Origin: Limnohabitans sp. Rim28
Lineage (GTDB): Bacteria; Pseudomonadota; Gammaproteobacteria; Burkholderiales; Burkholderiaceae_C
Direction of reading: 5' to 3'
Length of the DNA stretch: 42,261 nucleotides
Assembly (NCBI RefSeq): GCF_000293865.2
Contig: NZ_ALKN02000019.1
Span: 1-42,261 of the forward strand
Shown here: in pieces, positions 1 to 8,279 of the stretch
Numbering within the stretch: position 1 is the first letter of the stretch
Layout: each line of letters opens with the position of its first letter
Translations under genes and position numbers: made by a program
The notes under the pieces: generated by a model
The model's input: only the letters and a program-made list of their open reading frames with translations
The model's database searches: none
What the model was told of the DNA's origin: nothing

Positions 1-188
1 ATCGGATTTCCAATCCATAGTTCATGTGCCGGGGAACCCCCTTGGTCATGGAAGAAGTGTTTGTGGAGAAGTCTAAGGGGCGGCTTTAGGCTGGTAGCAG
101 CCGGTCAGGTTTTTAGGTCCCTATTTAGGCGGCCGCCGGAACCTGTCATTTCGTATCGGCAAGGCGATGGACCGCTTCTACCCCAAAA
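1..188. other. Intergenic stretch, no gene recognised
   Basis: I see no coding frame or RNA gene here. The only structure is a short inverted repeat (CTTCTAC at 175-181 and GTAGAAG at 193-199) overlapping the stop codon of the neighbouring GntR gene. It could form a weak hairpin at the end of that transcript, but no T-run follows it on the minus strand. Confidence 0.4.
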
Positions 189-932
189 TTAGGTAGAAGG
201 AGCCATAACACTCCGGTCCCGGGCAATGTGTACTTGGTGCAATGTAATCTTTCGTACTTCGGCCTGACTGCTGCCGATGTGTGCCCTCAGCAGCATGCAT
301 GCTTGGTCGACGCGCTTAGACAAAATGGCTTGAAGAATCTGGGCGTGTTCTTCATACGTTGCCGTGATACGTGAGGCTTGGGTGAAATCAAGTCGGCGGA
401 TGATGCGGATGCGATCTGTGATATCGCGATGCACCCTGGTCAGTTCGGCGTTGCCAGCGGCTTCGACCAGACTGCAGTGGAATGCTTCGTCCAACTGACT
501 GACCAAGACACCATCGGTACTGCGTTCTTCTGGGGCAACCAACCAAATAGAGGCGAGTTCGTTCAAACGGGACCGATCAACTTGGCTGCCACATACCGGG
601 GCGTCGCTGCACAGGCGCTGGGCGGCTGTGGATTCGAGCACCATCCGTAGGTCATACAGTTGCTCGAACTTGTCGAAGTCGAACGGCAGCACCCGCCAGC
701 CGCTTCGAAACAACACTTCCACATAGCCTTCCTGCTGCAGCCTGACTAACGCCTGACGAACAGGGGTTCGCGAAACGCCCAAGCGTTCGCAGACCTCGTT
801 CTCTGTAAATCGATCTCCTGGAACCAGCCTGAACTCACCTACATCGCGTTTGAGTTGCACGTAAACGTCCTCTGCGCGGGACGGGCGTTCTTGGGGGGTC
901 GCAGCAGATAAAGGTCCGGAATGTTGATTCAT
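189..932 (-). CDS. GntR-family transcriptional regulator (FadR/FCD subgroup)
   Basis: This is a DNA-binding regulator of about 247 residues. An N-terminal winged helix-turn-helix (roughly residues 20-85) contains the typical GntR signature around GVSRTPVRQALVRLQQEGYV. An all-helical FCD ligand-binding domain follows (about 90-225). FCD regulators usually repress organic-acid or sugar-acid catabolism genes and respond to a carboxylate, but no target gene lies beside this one. I chose ATG at 932. An upstream GTG at 956 would add eight residues, the first five of them encoded by the IS21 tip. The IS end lies only about 10 bp upstream of the ATG and no Shine-Dalgarno is visible, so the native promoter, and possibly a few N-terminal codons, have been replaced. 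The gene may be silent or driven from the IS. Confidence 0.85.
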   Translation of the reverse strand: MNQHSGPLSAATPQERPSRAEDVYVQLKRDVGEFRLVPGDRFTENEVCERLGVSRTPVRQALVRLQQEGYVEVLFRSGWRVLPFDFDKFEQLYDLRMVLESTAAQRLCSDAPVCGSQVDRSRLNELASIWLVAPEERSTDGVLVSQLDEAFHCSLVEAAGNAELTRVHRDITDRIRIIRRLDFTQASRITATYEEHAQILQAILSKRVDQACMLLRAHIGSSQAEVRKITLHQVHIARDRSVMAPST

Positions 933-993
933 CAGCCAAACTGAGCCAGTGTTCACGTTGAATATTGAGCCACTGGTTTTAGGGAAGTTTTGT

Positions 994-1809
994 TCAGTTG
1001 GTTGTGGATAAGTCTATCTGCTCTGGGGCTTTGGCTTCTCCTTTCTGGGCTTTTGCCCGCTGAGGTTTGGTGGGTGTGGCGGCTGCCGTTGAATGCTTGA
1101 ACCGCCAACTCTCATTGCCGGTCTCCACGATGTGGCAGTGATGCGTCAGCCGGTCCAGCAGGGCCGTGGTCATCTTGGCATCCCCAAACACATTGCTCCA
1201 TTCCGAGAAGTTCAGGTTGGTTGTGATCACCACGCTGGTGCGCTCGTACAGCTTGGAGAGCAAGTGAAACAGCAGTGCCCCACCGGACTGGGTGAATGGC
1301 AGATAGCCCATCTCATCCAGGATCACCATGTCCACGTACATCAGCCTGTAGGCCATCTGGCCCGTCTTGTTTTGCGCCTTCTCCAGCTCCAGGGCGTTGA
1401 CCAGCTCGACCGTGGAGAAGAACCGCACGCGTTTGCCATGCGCACGGATAGCCTGAACGCCCAGACTGGTGGCCAGATGGGTTTTTCCCGTGCCAGGGCC
1501 TCCCACCAACACCACGTTGTGCGCTGAGTTCACAAACTCTAGCCCATGGAGCTTCTGGACCAAGGCCTCATCAACATGGGCCTGCGTGAAGTCGAAGCCC
1601 ACCAGATCACGATGCGCCGGGAATCGGGCCACACGCATCTGATAAGCCATGGAGCGCACCTCGCGTTGCGCCTTCTCGGCCTTGATCAATTGCATCAGCA
1701 CCGTTTCGTGGTCCAGCGACTTGATGCGGGCCGTGCCTTGAACCTCTGGCCAGGCACTGGCCATGCCGTGCAGTCCCAACTCCTTGAAGTCAGCAATCAT
1801 GTCAAGCAT
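994..1809 (-). CDS. istB: IS21-family helper ATPase IstB
   Basis: This 271-residue AAA+ protein resembles DnaC and assists the IstA transposase in target capture and strand transfer. A Walker A motif (GGPGTGKT, residues 103-110) and a Walker B motif ([11 protein letters not shown], about 162-172) are intact. The N-terminal region matches the IstB N-terminal domain. The start codon overlaps the last codons of istA by 8 nt, the standard translational coupling of IS21 elements. The length is normal for the family and no disruption is seen. The last 30 or so residues are Ala/Lys/Pro-rich and probably disordered. Confidence 0.93.
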   Translation of the reverse strand: MLDMIADFKELGLHGMASAWPEVQGTARIKSLDHETVLMQLIKAEKAQREVRSMAYQMRVARFPAHRDLVGFDFTQAHVDEALVQKLHGLEFVNSAHNVVLVGGPGTGKTHLATSLGVQAIRAHGKRVRFFSTVELVNALELEKAQNKTGQMAYRLMYVDMVILDEMGYLPFTQSGGALLFHLLSKLYERTSVVITTNLNFSEWSNVFGDAKMTTALLDRLTHHCHIVETGNESWRFKHSTAAATPTKPQRAKAQKGEAKAPEQIDLSTTN

Positions 1810-3322
1810 GGTTCACCTCCTGATCTCTCCATTGCTGGGCCCGCAGTCGGTCATACCGATCCACATTGGCTTGTGATGGCTTGTTCAGGCTCAGGTGGGT
1901 GTGCACCGGCTCGTTGTTGCGACTGGGCTCCTTCAGGCGCGAGAGGACGTTCAGTACATGCTCAGCGCTGACCCTTCCAGTCTGCAAGGCCAGCTCCACG
2001 GCCACCAGCACCGCCTCCAGACCGTGCAAGGTGACTGCATTGAGCACCTGCGCCATGACCCGATCGCCACCCGGGTGCCGTAATAACTGGTCCTGTAATT
2101 GCCGCAATGGCTCGGGCATCGTCCTGAATGGGGCGCCGTTGCGCAGCGCCCCAGGCTTGCGCTCGATCAGCGCGATGTAGTGCGTCCAGTCGTAGATCGT
2201 CTGGTCCCGCTCAAAGCAGCGCTTGATCCGGATGAACTCCCCATCTGGCGAGACCACCATCAGGTGATCGTGGTACACCCGCACACTCACCATGGCATTG
2301 ACCCACTCGCACGGCACGCTGTAGCGGTTGCGCTGGAAGCTGATCAACGATGTGGAGGACACCCGCGCCGGATGCTCGATGTAGCCATCAAAGGGCCGGG
2401 GGTTGGGCATCAGCCGCAGCCGCTCGTCCTGGTACACATCGGCCACCGTCATGTGCACCCACTCAGGATGCTGTAGATGCTCCCAGGCCTCGACACAGGC
2501 CTTTTGCAGCCAGGCATTGAGCTCTTCAAGTGAATTCCAGCGCCGCTCGCTGGCTTCGCGCCAGATGCCGCGGCGTCGGTCTTGAACGTTCTTCTCAACA
2601 ATGCCTTTCTCCCAGCCGGCTGCACGGTTGCAGAACTCGGGATCAAACAGGTAGTGCCCCGTCATCGTCTCAAAGCGGGCGTTGATGGTGCGCTTCTTGC
2701 CGTCCCCCACCTTGTCCACCGCCGTCTTCATGTTGTCGTAGATCCCGCGCTTGGTCACCCCGCCAAACACGGCAAAGGCCCGGGCGTGCGCCTCGAACAG
2801 CATCTCGTGCGCCTGGTTGTAATAGGCCGACAGCACAAACGCCCGGCTGGCCGCCAGCTTGGTGTGCGCCAAGTCCAAACGCCTGCGCAAACCGCCAATG
2901 ACCGCGTATTCAGTGCTCCAGTCAAACTGGAAGGCTTCGCCCATGTCAAAGTGCATGGGCACATAACCTTGGCCCTTGGCCGCCAAGTCCTGCTCTTTGC
3001 GCCAACGCAGGGCAAAGGTGTAAACCGGGCCCCGGCTGCCCGGGTAACCCAGCGCCCTCAGCCCCTCAAACAGCGCCTTGGTGCCTCGGCGCTCACGTTT
3101 GTTGCGGTGGCTGTCGGACTTGAGCCACTGCGTAAGCACCTCCTCGTAGGGACCCAATATGCCTGGTCCTGACGCCCGTTTGGGATAGCGGGGCTCCACC
3201 ATCTCGGATTGCTCCAGCCACTTCTTGGCCGTATTGCGGGAAATTCCAAGCTGGCGGCTAGCCTCGCGAATGGACACGTTGTCTCTTAAAACAAGACGAC
3301 GTAATTTGCTCAATGTACTCAC
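1802..3322 (-). CDS. istA: IS21-family transposase IstA
   Basis: This is a DDE transposase of about 506 residues. An N-terminal helix-turn-helix (about residues 15-40, including [20 protein letters not shown]) is followed by the RNase H-like core. Candidate catalytic residues in that core are D134 (FQFDWS), D196 (IYDNMK) and E243 (GIVEKNV). I prefer the GTG start at 3322 because an AGGAG Shine-Dalgarno (complement of 3331-3335) lies 8 nt upstream. The frame is open to a TTG at 3382, which falls inside the terminal repeat. The 3' end overlaps istB by 8 nt. The gene looks functional. Confidence 0.92.
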   Translation of the reverse strand: MSTLSKLRRLVLRDNVSIREASRQLGISRNTAKKWLEQSEMVEPRYPKRASGPGILGPYEEVLTQWLKSDSHRNKRERRGTKALFEGLRALGYPGSRGPVYTFALRWRKEQDLAAKGQGYVPMHFDMGEAFQFDWSTEYAVIGGLRRRLDLAHTKLAASRAFVLSAYYNQAHEMLFEAHARAFAVFGGVTKRGIYDNMKTAVDKVGDGKKRTINARFETMTGHYLFDPEFCNRAAGWEKGIVEKNVQDRRRGIWREASERRWNSLEELNAWLQKACVEAWEHLQHPEWVHMTVADVYQDERLRLMPNPRPFDGYIEHPARVSSTSLISFQRNRYSVPCEWVNAMVSVRVYHDHLMVVSPDGEFIRIKRCFERDQTIYDWTHYIALIERKPGALRNGAPFRTMPEPLRQLQDQLLRHPGGDRVMAQVLNAVTLHGLEAVLVAVELALQTGRVSAEHVLNVLSRLKEPSRNNEPVHTHLSLNKPSQANVDRYDRLRAQQWRDQEVNHA

Positions 3323-3414
3323 GTTGATCACTCCTGCCACCCTGCACAAAAAATAAGCAGGGTAGCTTGTGGGGTGGCTCAAATTTCAACGTGTAAAGCT
3401 CCGAAACTGGCTCA

Positions 3415-3765
3415 GTTTTGGTTGTGATTCAACAAACAGCCCCAGGGCTTTACGGTGACGGGGGTGGTCTGACACTTCAGATCACCAAAGCTGGAGTCAA
3501 GTCTTGGCTGTATCGGTACATGATCAAGGGTAAGGCTTTTGGAATGGGCTTAGGTCCAGTCCATACGATAACGCTTGCTGAAGCTCGGCAAAAGGCCACA
3601 GACGCTCGTAAGCTGGTAATTGAGGGTGTCAACCCGCTAGAGGCCAAACGGCAGCAACAGCTCGATTCTGATATGGCCAAGGCCCGGCTTATGAGGTTCG
3701 ACCAGTGCGCCAGCGCCTACATTGAGGCACACCGTTCAAGCTGGAAAAACGCAAAGCATGCAGAC
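3415..3765 (+). pseudogene. P4-type phage integrase fragment, cut at both ends
   Basis: The frame encodes about 115 residues of the N-terminal DUF4102/arm-binding part of a P4-like tyrosine recombinase. GLYGDGGGLTLQITKAG and the LAEARQKATDAR helix are characteristic. About 15-20 N-terminal residues are missing at the IS21 tip (3414). The protein stops after WKNAKHA, where the IS3-family element begins. The whole catalytic domain (R..HxxR..Y) is absent and is not found beyond either IS. It is therefore a dead relic of an earlier integrated element, different from the intact integrase at 23.2-24.6 kb. Confidence 0.82.
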
Positions 3766-3834
3766 TGTTGACGCCGATCCAATATTGACCACCTGGGGAT
3801 GCTGCTAAAAACTTGGACTACCTGGAGGTAGTTC

Positions 3835-4734
3835 ATGTATTCATACGAAGATCGAATCAAGGCTGTCCGGCTTTATCTGAAGCTAGGCAAGCGTCTGGGA
3901 GTCACCATCCGTCAGTTGGGTTATCCGACAAAGAACACGCTCATCGGCTGGTACCGGGAGTTCATTGCCAAGCAATCCCTTCGGGCTGGATACAACCGCT
4001 CACGGGATAGGTTCACCGTTGAGCAAAAGCAGCACGCTGTTCAGCACTACCTTGACCATGGCCACTGTATTGCGTTTACTTTGAGGGTTTTGGGCTATCC
4101 GAGCCGCGATACTTTTTCGAAATGGCTTGACGAACTACACCCTGAGGTGCGCATACGAATGGTGGGCCGCGCACCTAATATGCAACATCCCATGGAGACC
4201 AAGAAGGCAGCCGTCCTCGAGTTGTGCATCCGAGACACCAGTGCTGAGGAAATTGCCAAGAAGGTCAAGGTATGCCGACCGACGCTGTACAACTGGAAGA
4301 ATGAGCTACTCGGACCAGAGGCACCCGCATTGATAAAACGTCATCACGAATCCACTCCCGACCCGAATCCCCGCTCTCAAAGCGTCACCGAGCTTCAGCA
4401 GCAAGTCAACGTACTTGAGGGCAACATCCGGCGCTTGCAGCTTGAGCATGACCTATTGAAGAAGGCCAATGAACTTCTAAAAAAAGATCTGGGCGTCGCC
4501 CCTCAGCTCCTGGGGAACCGGGACAAGACGATGCTGGTTGACGCCCTGAAACACATTTACTCGCTCACAGAACTGTTGGCCGAACTGAAGTTGGCACGCA
4601 GCTCTTACTTCTACCATTGCTCACGCCTGAGAATGTCGGACAAATATGCAGCCGCCCGAGTCGCCATGGTCGATATCTTTCATAGCAACTACCGCTGCTA
4701 TGGTTATAGGCGGATCCGTTCGGCCCTGCTTTAA
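3835..4734 (+). pseudogene. IS3-family transposase, N-terminal half (ends at in-frame TAA)
   Basis: These 299 residues hold the DNA-binding part of the transposase. Three related helix-turn-helix segments lie at about residues 1-45, 60-105 and 120-160. A leucine-rich coiled coil (about 180-225, with LQQQVNVLEGNIRRLQLEHD) probably mediates oligomerisation, followed by an HTH_21-like segment reaching YGYRRIRSALL. The frame stops at TAA (4732-4734) exactly where family members continue into the catalytic core. The next codons in the same frame carry on the homology, so this is a nonsense split of one gene of about 517 codons. It is not the usual two-frame orfA/orfB arrangement. Confidence 0.85.
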
Positions 4735-4740
4735 CATCAA

Positions 4741-5388
4741 TTGCATATTTCTGAGAAGGTCGTAGTACGCCTGATGAAGCAAGAGAGTTTGACTGCTACG
4801 GTCAACAAAAAGCGACGGTATGGTTCATACCTTGGTGAGATCAGCCCGGCTCCAGAAAACATCATCAATCGGGATTTCCAAGCTGCCATCCAAAACGAAA
4901 AGTGGCTGACGGACATCACGGAGTTTCAGATCCCTGCTGGCAAGGTGTACCTCTCGCCAATAGTCGATTGTTTCGACGGTCTGGTTGTAAGTTGGACGCT
5001 TGGCACCCGCCCTGATGCTGAGTTGGTCAATACGATGTTGGATACGGCCATCGATACAGTGACTGTCAGTGAGAGCAGACCTATTGTTCATTCAGATCGT
5101 GGCGCCCACTATCGCTGGCCCGGCTGGCTCTCGCGTATGAGTAATGCAAAGCTGGTTCGGTCTATGTCGCGTAAAGGATGTTCACCTGACAACGCCGCTT
5201 GTGAAGGATTTTTTGGGAGATTGAAGACTGAGCTGTTCTATCCGCGCGACTGGCAGGGCATCACCCTCGAGCAGTTCATCCAGAGCGTTGACGTCTACAT
5301 TCGCTGGTACAACGAGAAACGAATCAAAGTGTCATTAGGGTCACTCAGTCCCATCCAATACCGAAAAAGCTTGGGATTTACAGCATAA
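4741..5388 (+). pseudogene. IS3-family transposase, catalytic C-terminal half
   Basis: This is the same reading frame as the upstream half, separated only by TAA and two further codons. It contains the rve integrase core with all three acidic residues: D58 (LTDITEF), D119 (HSDRG) and E155 (ACEGFFGRLK). There are 35 residues between the second Asp and the Glu, as in DD(35)E enzymes. The C-terminal YIRWYNEKRIK motif is present. Translation alone would need a TTG at 4741, and I see no convincing ribosome-binding site. The element is probably immobile unless the stop is read through or a full-length enzyme is supplied in trans. Confidence 0.85.
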
Positions 5389-5445
5389 AACAGTCCAAGA
5401 ATTTAGCTGCACCCCCAGGTGGTCAGTTTTCGGTCGGCGTCAACA

Positions 5446-5865
5446 GCGCCATGCCCATCAGCACGGGGCAAGCAGTTTCAACGCCTGAACCAGAGGGCAA
5501 CTTTGCATGGCAGTTCAAACTCACGCCTTCCGTCTATCAAACCACCCATCAACCCAACGCAACCGACCTGAACTTGCGTGCCAACACACAAGCCCACGCC
5601 ATGTGGATCGGCCAATATGATCAAGCCGGTCAGTTTCACCAAATACGTCTAGGTTAACAATACACGCTTGACACCGATTGGGGAAAGTTGATCCCCTCCA
5701 TGCAAGCGGCAAGTGGCGGGTTTTTGGGCGGATCTGTCAATGCTCAGTGGGGCAAAAAAACTTACCTGATGGCGGGGTGGGGCGCACCAACTTGCGCGAA
5801 TACAACAACCTGAATTTCTACCCGAACGACGCCATCACTTTGGGCTTGGGTGGTTTGATAGGCGA
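5446..5865 (+). pseudogene. Remnant of an exported or outer-membrane-type protein gene
   Basis: Reading from 5451, about 68 residues (including NFAWQFKLTPSVYQTTHQP) run to a TAA at 5655-5657. The same frame then continues as QYTLDTDWGKLIPSMQAASG. Near 5775 homology-like sequence moves to another frame (GRTNLREYNNLNFYPNDAIT). At least one nonsense change, one frameshift and the loss of the 5' end at the IS3 tip are therefore visible. The alternating aromatic/polar composition resembles beta-rich surface proteins, but I cannot name the family. Confidence 0.6.
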
Positions 5866-6170
5866 TTCTCAACAAGGGCCTGGTTGACTCGCTGCTGCCC
5901 CTCGTACAAAAACGGATGCATCCATCAGTCAGCCCCGTGGCCATGGCGTTGCGCGCTGACCATGCATATTTAACTGATCTGGTGCGCATTCATGCTGGAC
6001 TGAAGGTCCGGCGCATGAAGTTGCGTGAGCAACTCACCAACAGCAAGAGAGAAAAGCGCACCGTGCTGTTGGGCAATACGGCTATGAGTTGGCTCATGGT
6101 TTTTTTTCTCAAAGTGTGGCCTCTTCAAAACCCTGGGCCGTTCAGCGGCATCAATCCAAAAGCCAAATAA
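5866..6170 (+). pseudogene. Unrecognised coding remnant
   Basis: An open frame of about 100 codons runs to the TAA at 6168-6170; the first ATG is at 5916. It starts straight after the decayed exported-protein gene, with no ribosome-binding site. The middle is rich in Arg and Lys (LKVRRMKLREQLTNSKREKR) and the end is hydrophobic. I do not recognise it. Its position among broken genes and the lack of translation signals suggest a fragment of a larger gene. Confidence 0.3.
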
Positions 6171-6232
6171 ATGTCAGTTGCTTCTCGGGTTAAATCCAGG
6201 CCACTTGTGCGGCCAGGGTTCTTTGCAGAGGC

Positions 6233-6823
6233 TCAACTTTGCTCGGCGACGCGCTCAAGTTTCCTGCTTAGAAGCCATGACAGCACGAGAAAAACAACCA
6301 GCATTACCATGCCAACACCAGAGAAAGCATCGTTCATTAGCTTCTCCGAGATGTGGCCAAACGCATGGCCAGCTGAAAGAACTGCACCGGACCAAAGTCC
6401 AGCCGCGACGAAATTGAATGCCAGGAATGTGGGCCATGGTAACCGTGACATTCCGTAGGCAAAACCTGCGACCCCGCGAATGCCGTGCGGATAGCGATGA
6501 AACAGAATCAGCCATAAATAGTAGCGATCCACCAAACGGACCACGATCTGGCTGGTGCGGTGAAGCCTTGGAAATCGGGAAAGCCATTGGATTCCGAAGC
6601 GACGTCCGATCCAGAAGCGGATCGCATCACCCAGAAAACTGCCCGCCCAGACGACCGCAATCAGTGTGCCAATGTCAAGAGCACCTGAGCTGGAGGCATA
6701 GCCTGCAAAAAGCGTGAACAGCATGTTGTGCGAGGCAGAGAATGCGAAGATCAGGCCGTAGGCCTCATGACCGTGCAGGCGCAACAACTCAAGGAACGAA
6801 GCGAGATCAGTTGGGAAGCTCAA
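6233..6823 (-). CDS. DedA-family (VTT/SNARE-associated domain) inner-membrane protein
   Basis: This polytopic membrane protein of about 196 residues has several hydrophobic segments. It carries the DedA-type sequence GSFLGDAIRFWIGRRFG (about residues 60-76) and a central Arg-rich loop followed by FHRYPHGIRGVAGFAYGMSR, where DedA proteins keep conserved Arg/Gly residues. DedA proteins act as lipid flippases or proton-coupled transporters that keep the envelope stable. The only long start is TTG at 6823 and I see no strong ribosome-binding site, so the N-terminus is uncertain. The gene is a single unit next to IS relics with no clear functional partner. Confidence 0.8.
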   Translation of the reverse strand: MSFPTDLASFLELLRLHGHEAYGLIFAFSASHNMLFTLFAGYASSSGALDIGTLIAVVWAGSFLGDAIRFWIGRRFGIQWLSRFPRLHRTSQIVVRLVDRYYLWLILFHRYPHGIRGVAGFAYGMSRLPWPTFLAFNFVAAGLWSGAVLSAGHAFGHISEKLMNDAFSGVGMVMLVVFLVLSWLLSRKLERVAEQS

Positions 6824-7009
6824 TTTTGAATCACACGGTACAAAATTTAATCATAGCGCAGCAGTCTATTTCGTCACTTTTAACCATGAAGTCCGTACCG
6901 ATCGTGATGGCGTGAGCGTTGCGGGCACTCATTGCCTTGACTCGGTGGCATCCCCGATCTGAGCCTACAGTTTTCAGCGACACATGACCACCCAGCCAAG
7001 CCTTGCTTA

Positions 7010-7273
7010 TTGAATCTCCAAGTCAATGCAAAGCTGGTATCCCCGACCTCGGATGGACTTGATGGGATTGACTTCAGTGGCTCAGATTTGGATGCTATTC
7101 AACACTACGTCCCTGACGACTATGGCCGTATTCACCAAGAGTTGCGCCGCAAAGGCATAACGCTGATGTTACTGTGGCAGAAACATAGCGAGCGCCACCC
7201 GGATGCGACAAACAACAGTTATTCGCAGTTCTGCGAGAATGAAGTGGACTCCGAAATTCAGACAGCAGTTTAA
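7010..7273 (+). pseudogene. IS21-type istA fragment
   Basis: From about 7100 to 7245 the frame reads GRIHQELRRKGITLMLLWQ and then SERHP...YSQFCE. This matches the conserved N-terminal segment of IstA transposases (IHxELxRKGVTLxLLWxEY...YSRFC). The rest of istA is missing and the sequence runs into the AraC gene. It comes from a different IS21 subgroup than the element at 942-3414. The stretch 6824-7009 before it holds no recognisable gene. Confidence 0.55.
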
Positions 7274-7286
7274 GTGGGACATTGCC

Positions 7287-8279
7287 ATGCAAAAACTCTA
7301 TACCTCTACCGTTTCAACTGAAAACCTCGAACAAGAGTTTGATGTGCAGCAGACTCACAGCATCGAACGTTGGGACCGAAATAAACTGCTTCTTCAGAGT
7401 GAGGGTCGTGGCTGGTCAAATTTGTATGTGGCTGTTGCAACGGTCAATAGTTGGTCCGGGACGCTCAATCCGACTGGCCACTATTGCATTGGATTTTGTT
7501 TGAGAGGGCCTGCTCAATTGCGGGTGAGGGTCGCCGCCAGTTCAGTAGCACAGCATGCGACTCTATCGCCGCGGCAATTCTTGATTATTCCAGCTGACGA
7601 GTCTTCCCAGTGGACTCGACGAGGCTCGTCAGAAATGCTGATGCTTTATTTGAAAAAAGAGCTGGTTGAGGCTGTGAGCAGGCATGTGTTTGGGCGGCCT
7701 CATGTAAAGGTAGCGATTCGTCTGGGTGCGACGGATCCATTGCTGGAGCAACTGGCTTTGGCGGTTTTAGAGTCCTTGCAGCATTCAGCACCCGCGACCA
7801 CACCTGCCTTTGTCGATACCCTGGCCTGGACACTCGCAACACAGCTGCTTAAAGCCCATTCAATCAATACCGAAAAAAATCAAGCCATATCGCCGTGCTA
7901 CGAAAACTTTCGATCAAGCATGGCGAGAGTTCAGGACTTCATTGATCGCTCGCTGGGCGAAGACCTCTCGCTTGAGGTGATCGCCAGTCAGGCGAATATG
8001 AGCGTGTGTGGCTTGAAGCGTTTGTTTCAAAAACACCATGCCACTTCGCCGCATCAGTATTTGCTTGAGCGGAGAATCGCAAAGGCTTCGCGCATTTTGG
8101 TTGAGACCGAATTGCCGATCTCGGAAGTAGCTTTGACAACGGGCTTTTCAAGCCAGAGCCACTTTGCAACAGCGTTTAAAAAGAAGGTTGGACTATCACC
8201 CAAAGCGTACCGTCACGAGAAAGGCGCGCCCGGTCAAGGCTCTGCCACATCTTTTAACGTGCAGCTAACGCTTGCATGA
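7287..8279 (+). CDS. AraC-family transcriptional regulator
   Basis: This regulator of about 330 residues has an N-terminal ligand/oligomerisation domain of the AraC-binding-like type (about 1-215) and a C-terminal double helix-turn-helix. The latter runs from RVQDFIDRSLGEDLSLEVIA through ISEVALTTGFSSQSHFATAF to the classical FKKKVGLSPKAYR ending. I chose ATG at 7287, with a GTGGGA-like ribosome-binding site. The frame is open further upstream, but that part belongs to the istA relic. Its 3' end overlaps the convergent CoA-transferase gene by 26 bp. It is the obvious candidate activator of the neighbouring transport/CoA-transferase operon, whose promoter carries AraC-style direct repeats. Confidence 0.9.
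   Translation: MQKLYTSTVSTENLEQEFDVQQTHSIERWDRNKLLLQSEGRGWSNLYVAVATVNSWSGTLNPTGHYCIGFCLRGPAQLRVRVAASSVAQHATLSPRQFLIIPADESSQWTRRGSSEMLMLYLKKELVEAVSRHVFGRPHVKVAIRLGATDPLLEQLALAVLESLQHSAPATTPAFVDTLAWTLATQLLKAHSINTEKNQAISPCYENFRSSMARVQDFIDRSLGEDLSLEVIASQANMSVCGLKRLFQKHHATSPHQYLLERRIAKASRILVETELPISEVALTTGFSSQSHFATAFKKKVGLSPKAYRHEKGAPGQGSATSFNVQLTLA

Larger units (their letters stand above)
942..3414 (-). mobile_element. IS21-family insertion sequence, apparently complete
   Basis: The element is about 2.47 kb. It carries overlapping istA and istB genes between inverted termini. The outer tips read TGAGCCAGT inward from 942 and, as the complement, inward from 3414. An inner block (left 954-973, right 3374-3393) containing CACGTTGAA and TTGAGCCAC is repeated at both ends with 18 of 20 matches. 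Multiple terminal repeats of this kind are typical IstA-binding sites in IS21. The block is 12 bp from the left tip but 21 bp from the right tip. No target-site duplication is visible, and the sequences on the two sides belong to unrelated genes, which suggests an IS-associated deletion or rearrangement. Confidence 0.88.
3766..5445 (+). mobile_element. IS3-family-like insertion sequence with one long transposase gene
   Basis: The element is about 1.68 kb with imperfect terminal inverted repeats of roughly 40 bp. Both ends begin TGTTGACGCCGA, share TGACCACCTGGGG and then GCTAAA (left end 3766 onward, right end the complement inward from 5445). It carries one transposase gene with HTH modules, a coiled coil and a DD(35)E core. 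I see no target-site duplication. The left flank is an integrase gene and the right flank an unrelated exported-protein gene, so sequence has been lost or rearranged at this insertion. Confidence 0.87.

Noticed and set aside
6830..7005. Minus-strand open stretch of about 56 codons before the istA relic
   Set aside because: There is no start, no ribosome-binding site and no recognisable family. It may be chance or an old fragment.
7245..7275. A single CCGAAATTCAG, similar to the operon half-sites, upstream of the AraC gene
   Set aside because: It is one imperfect copy without a 21-bp-spaced partner, too weak to claim autoregulation.
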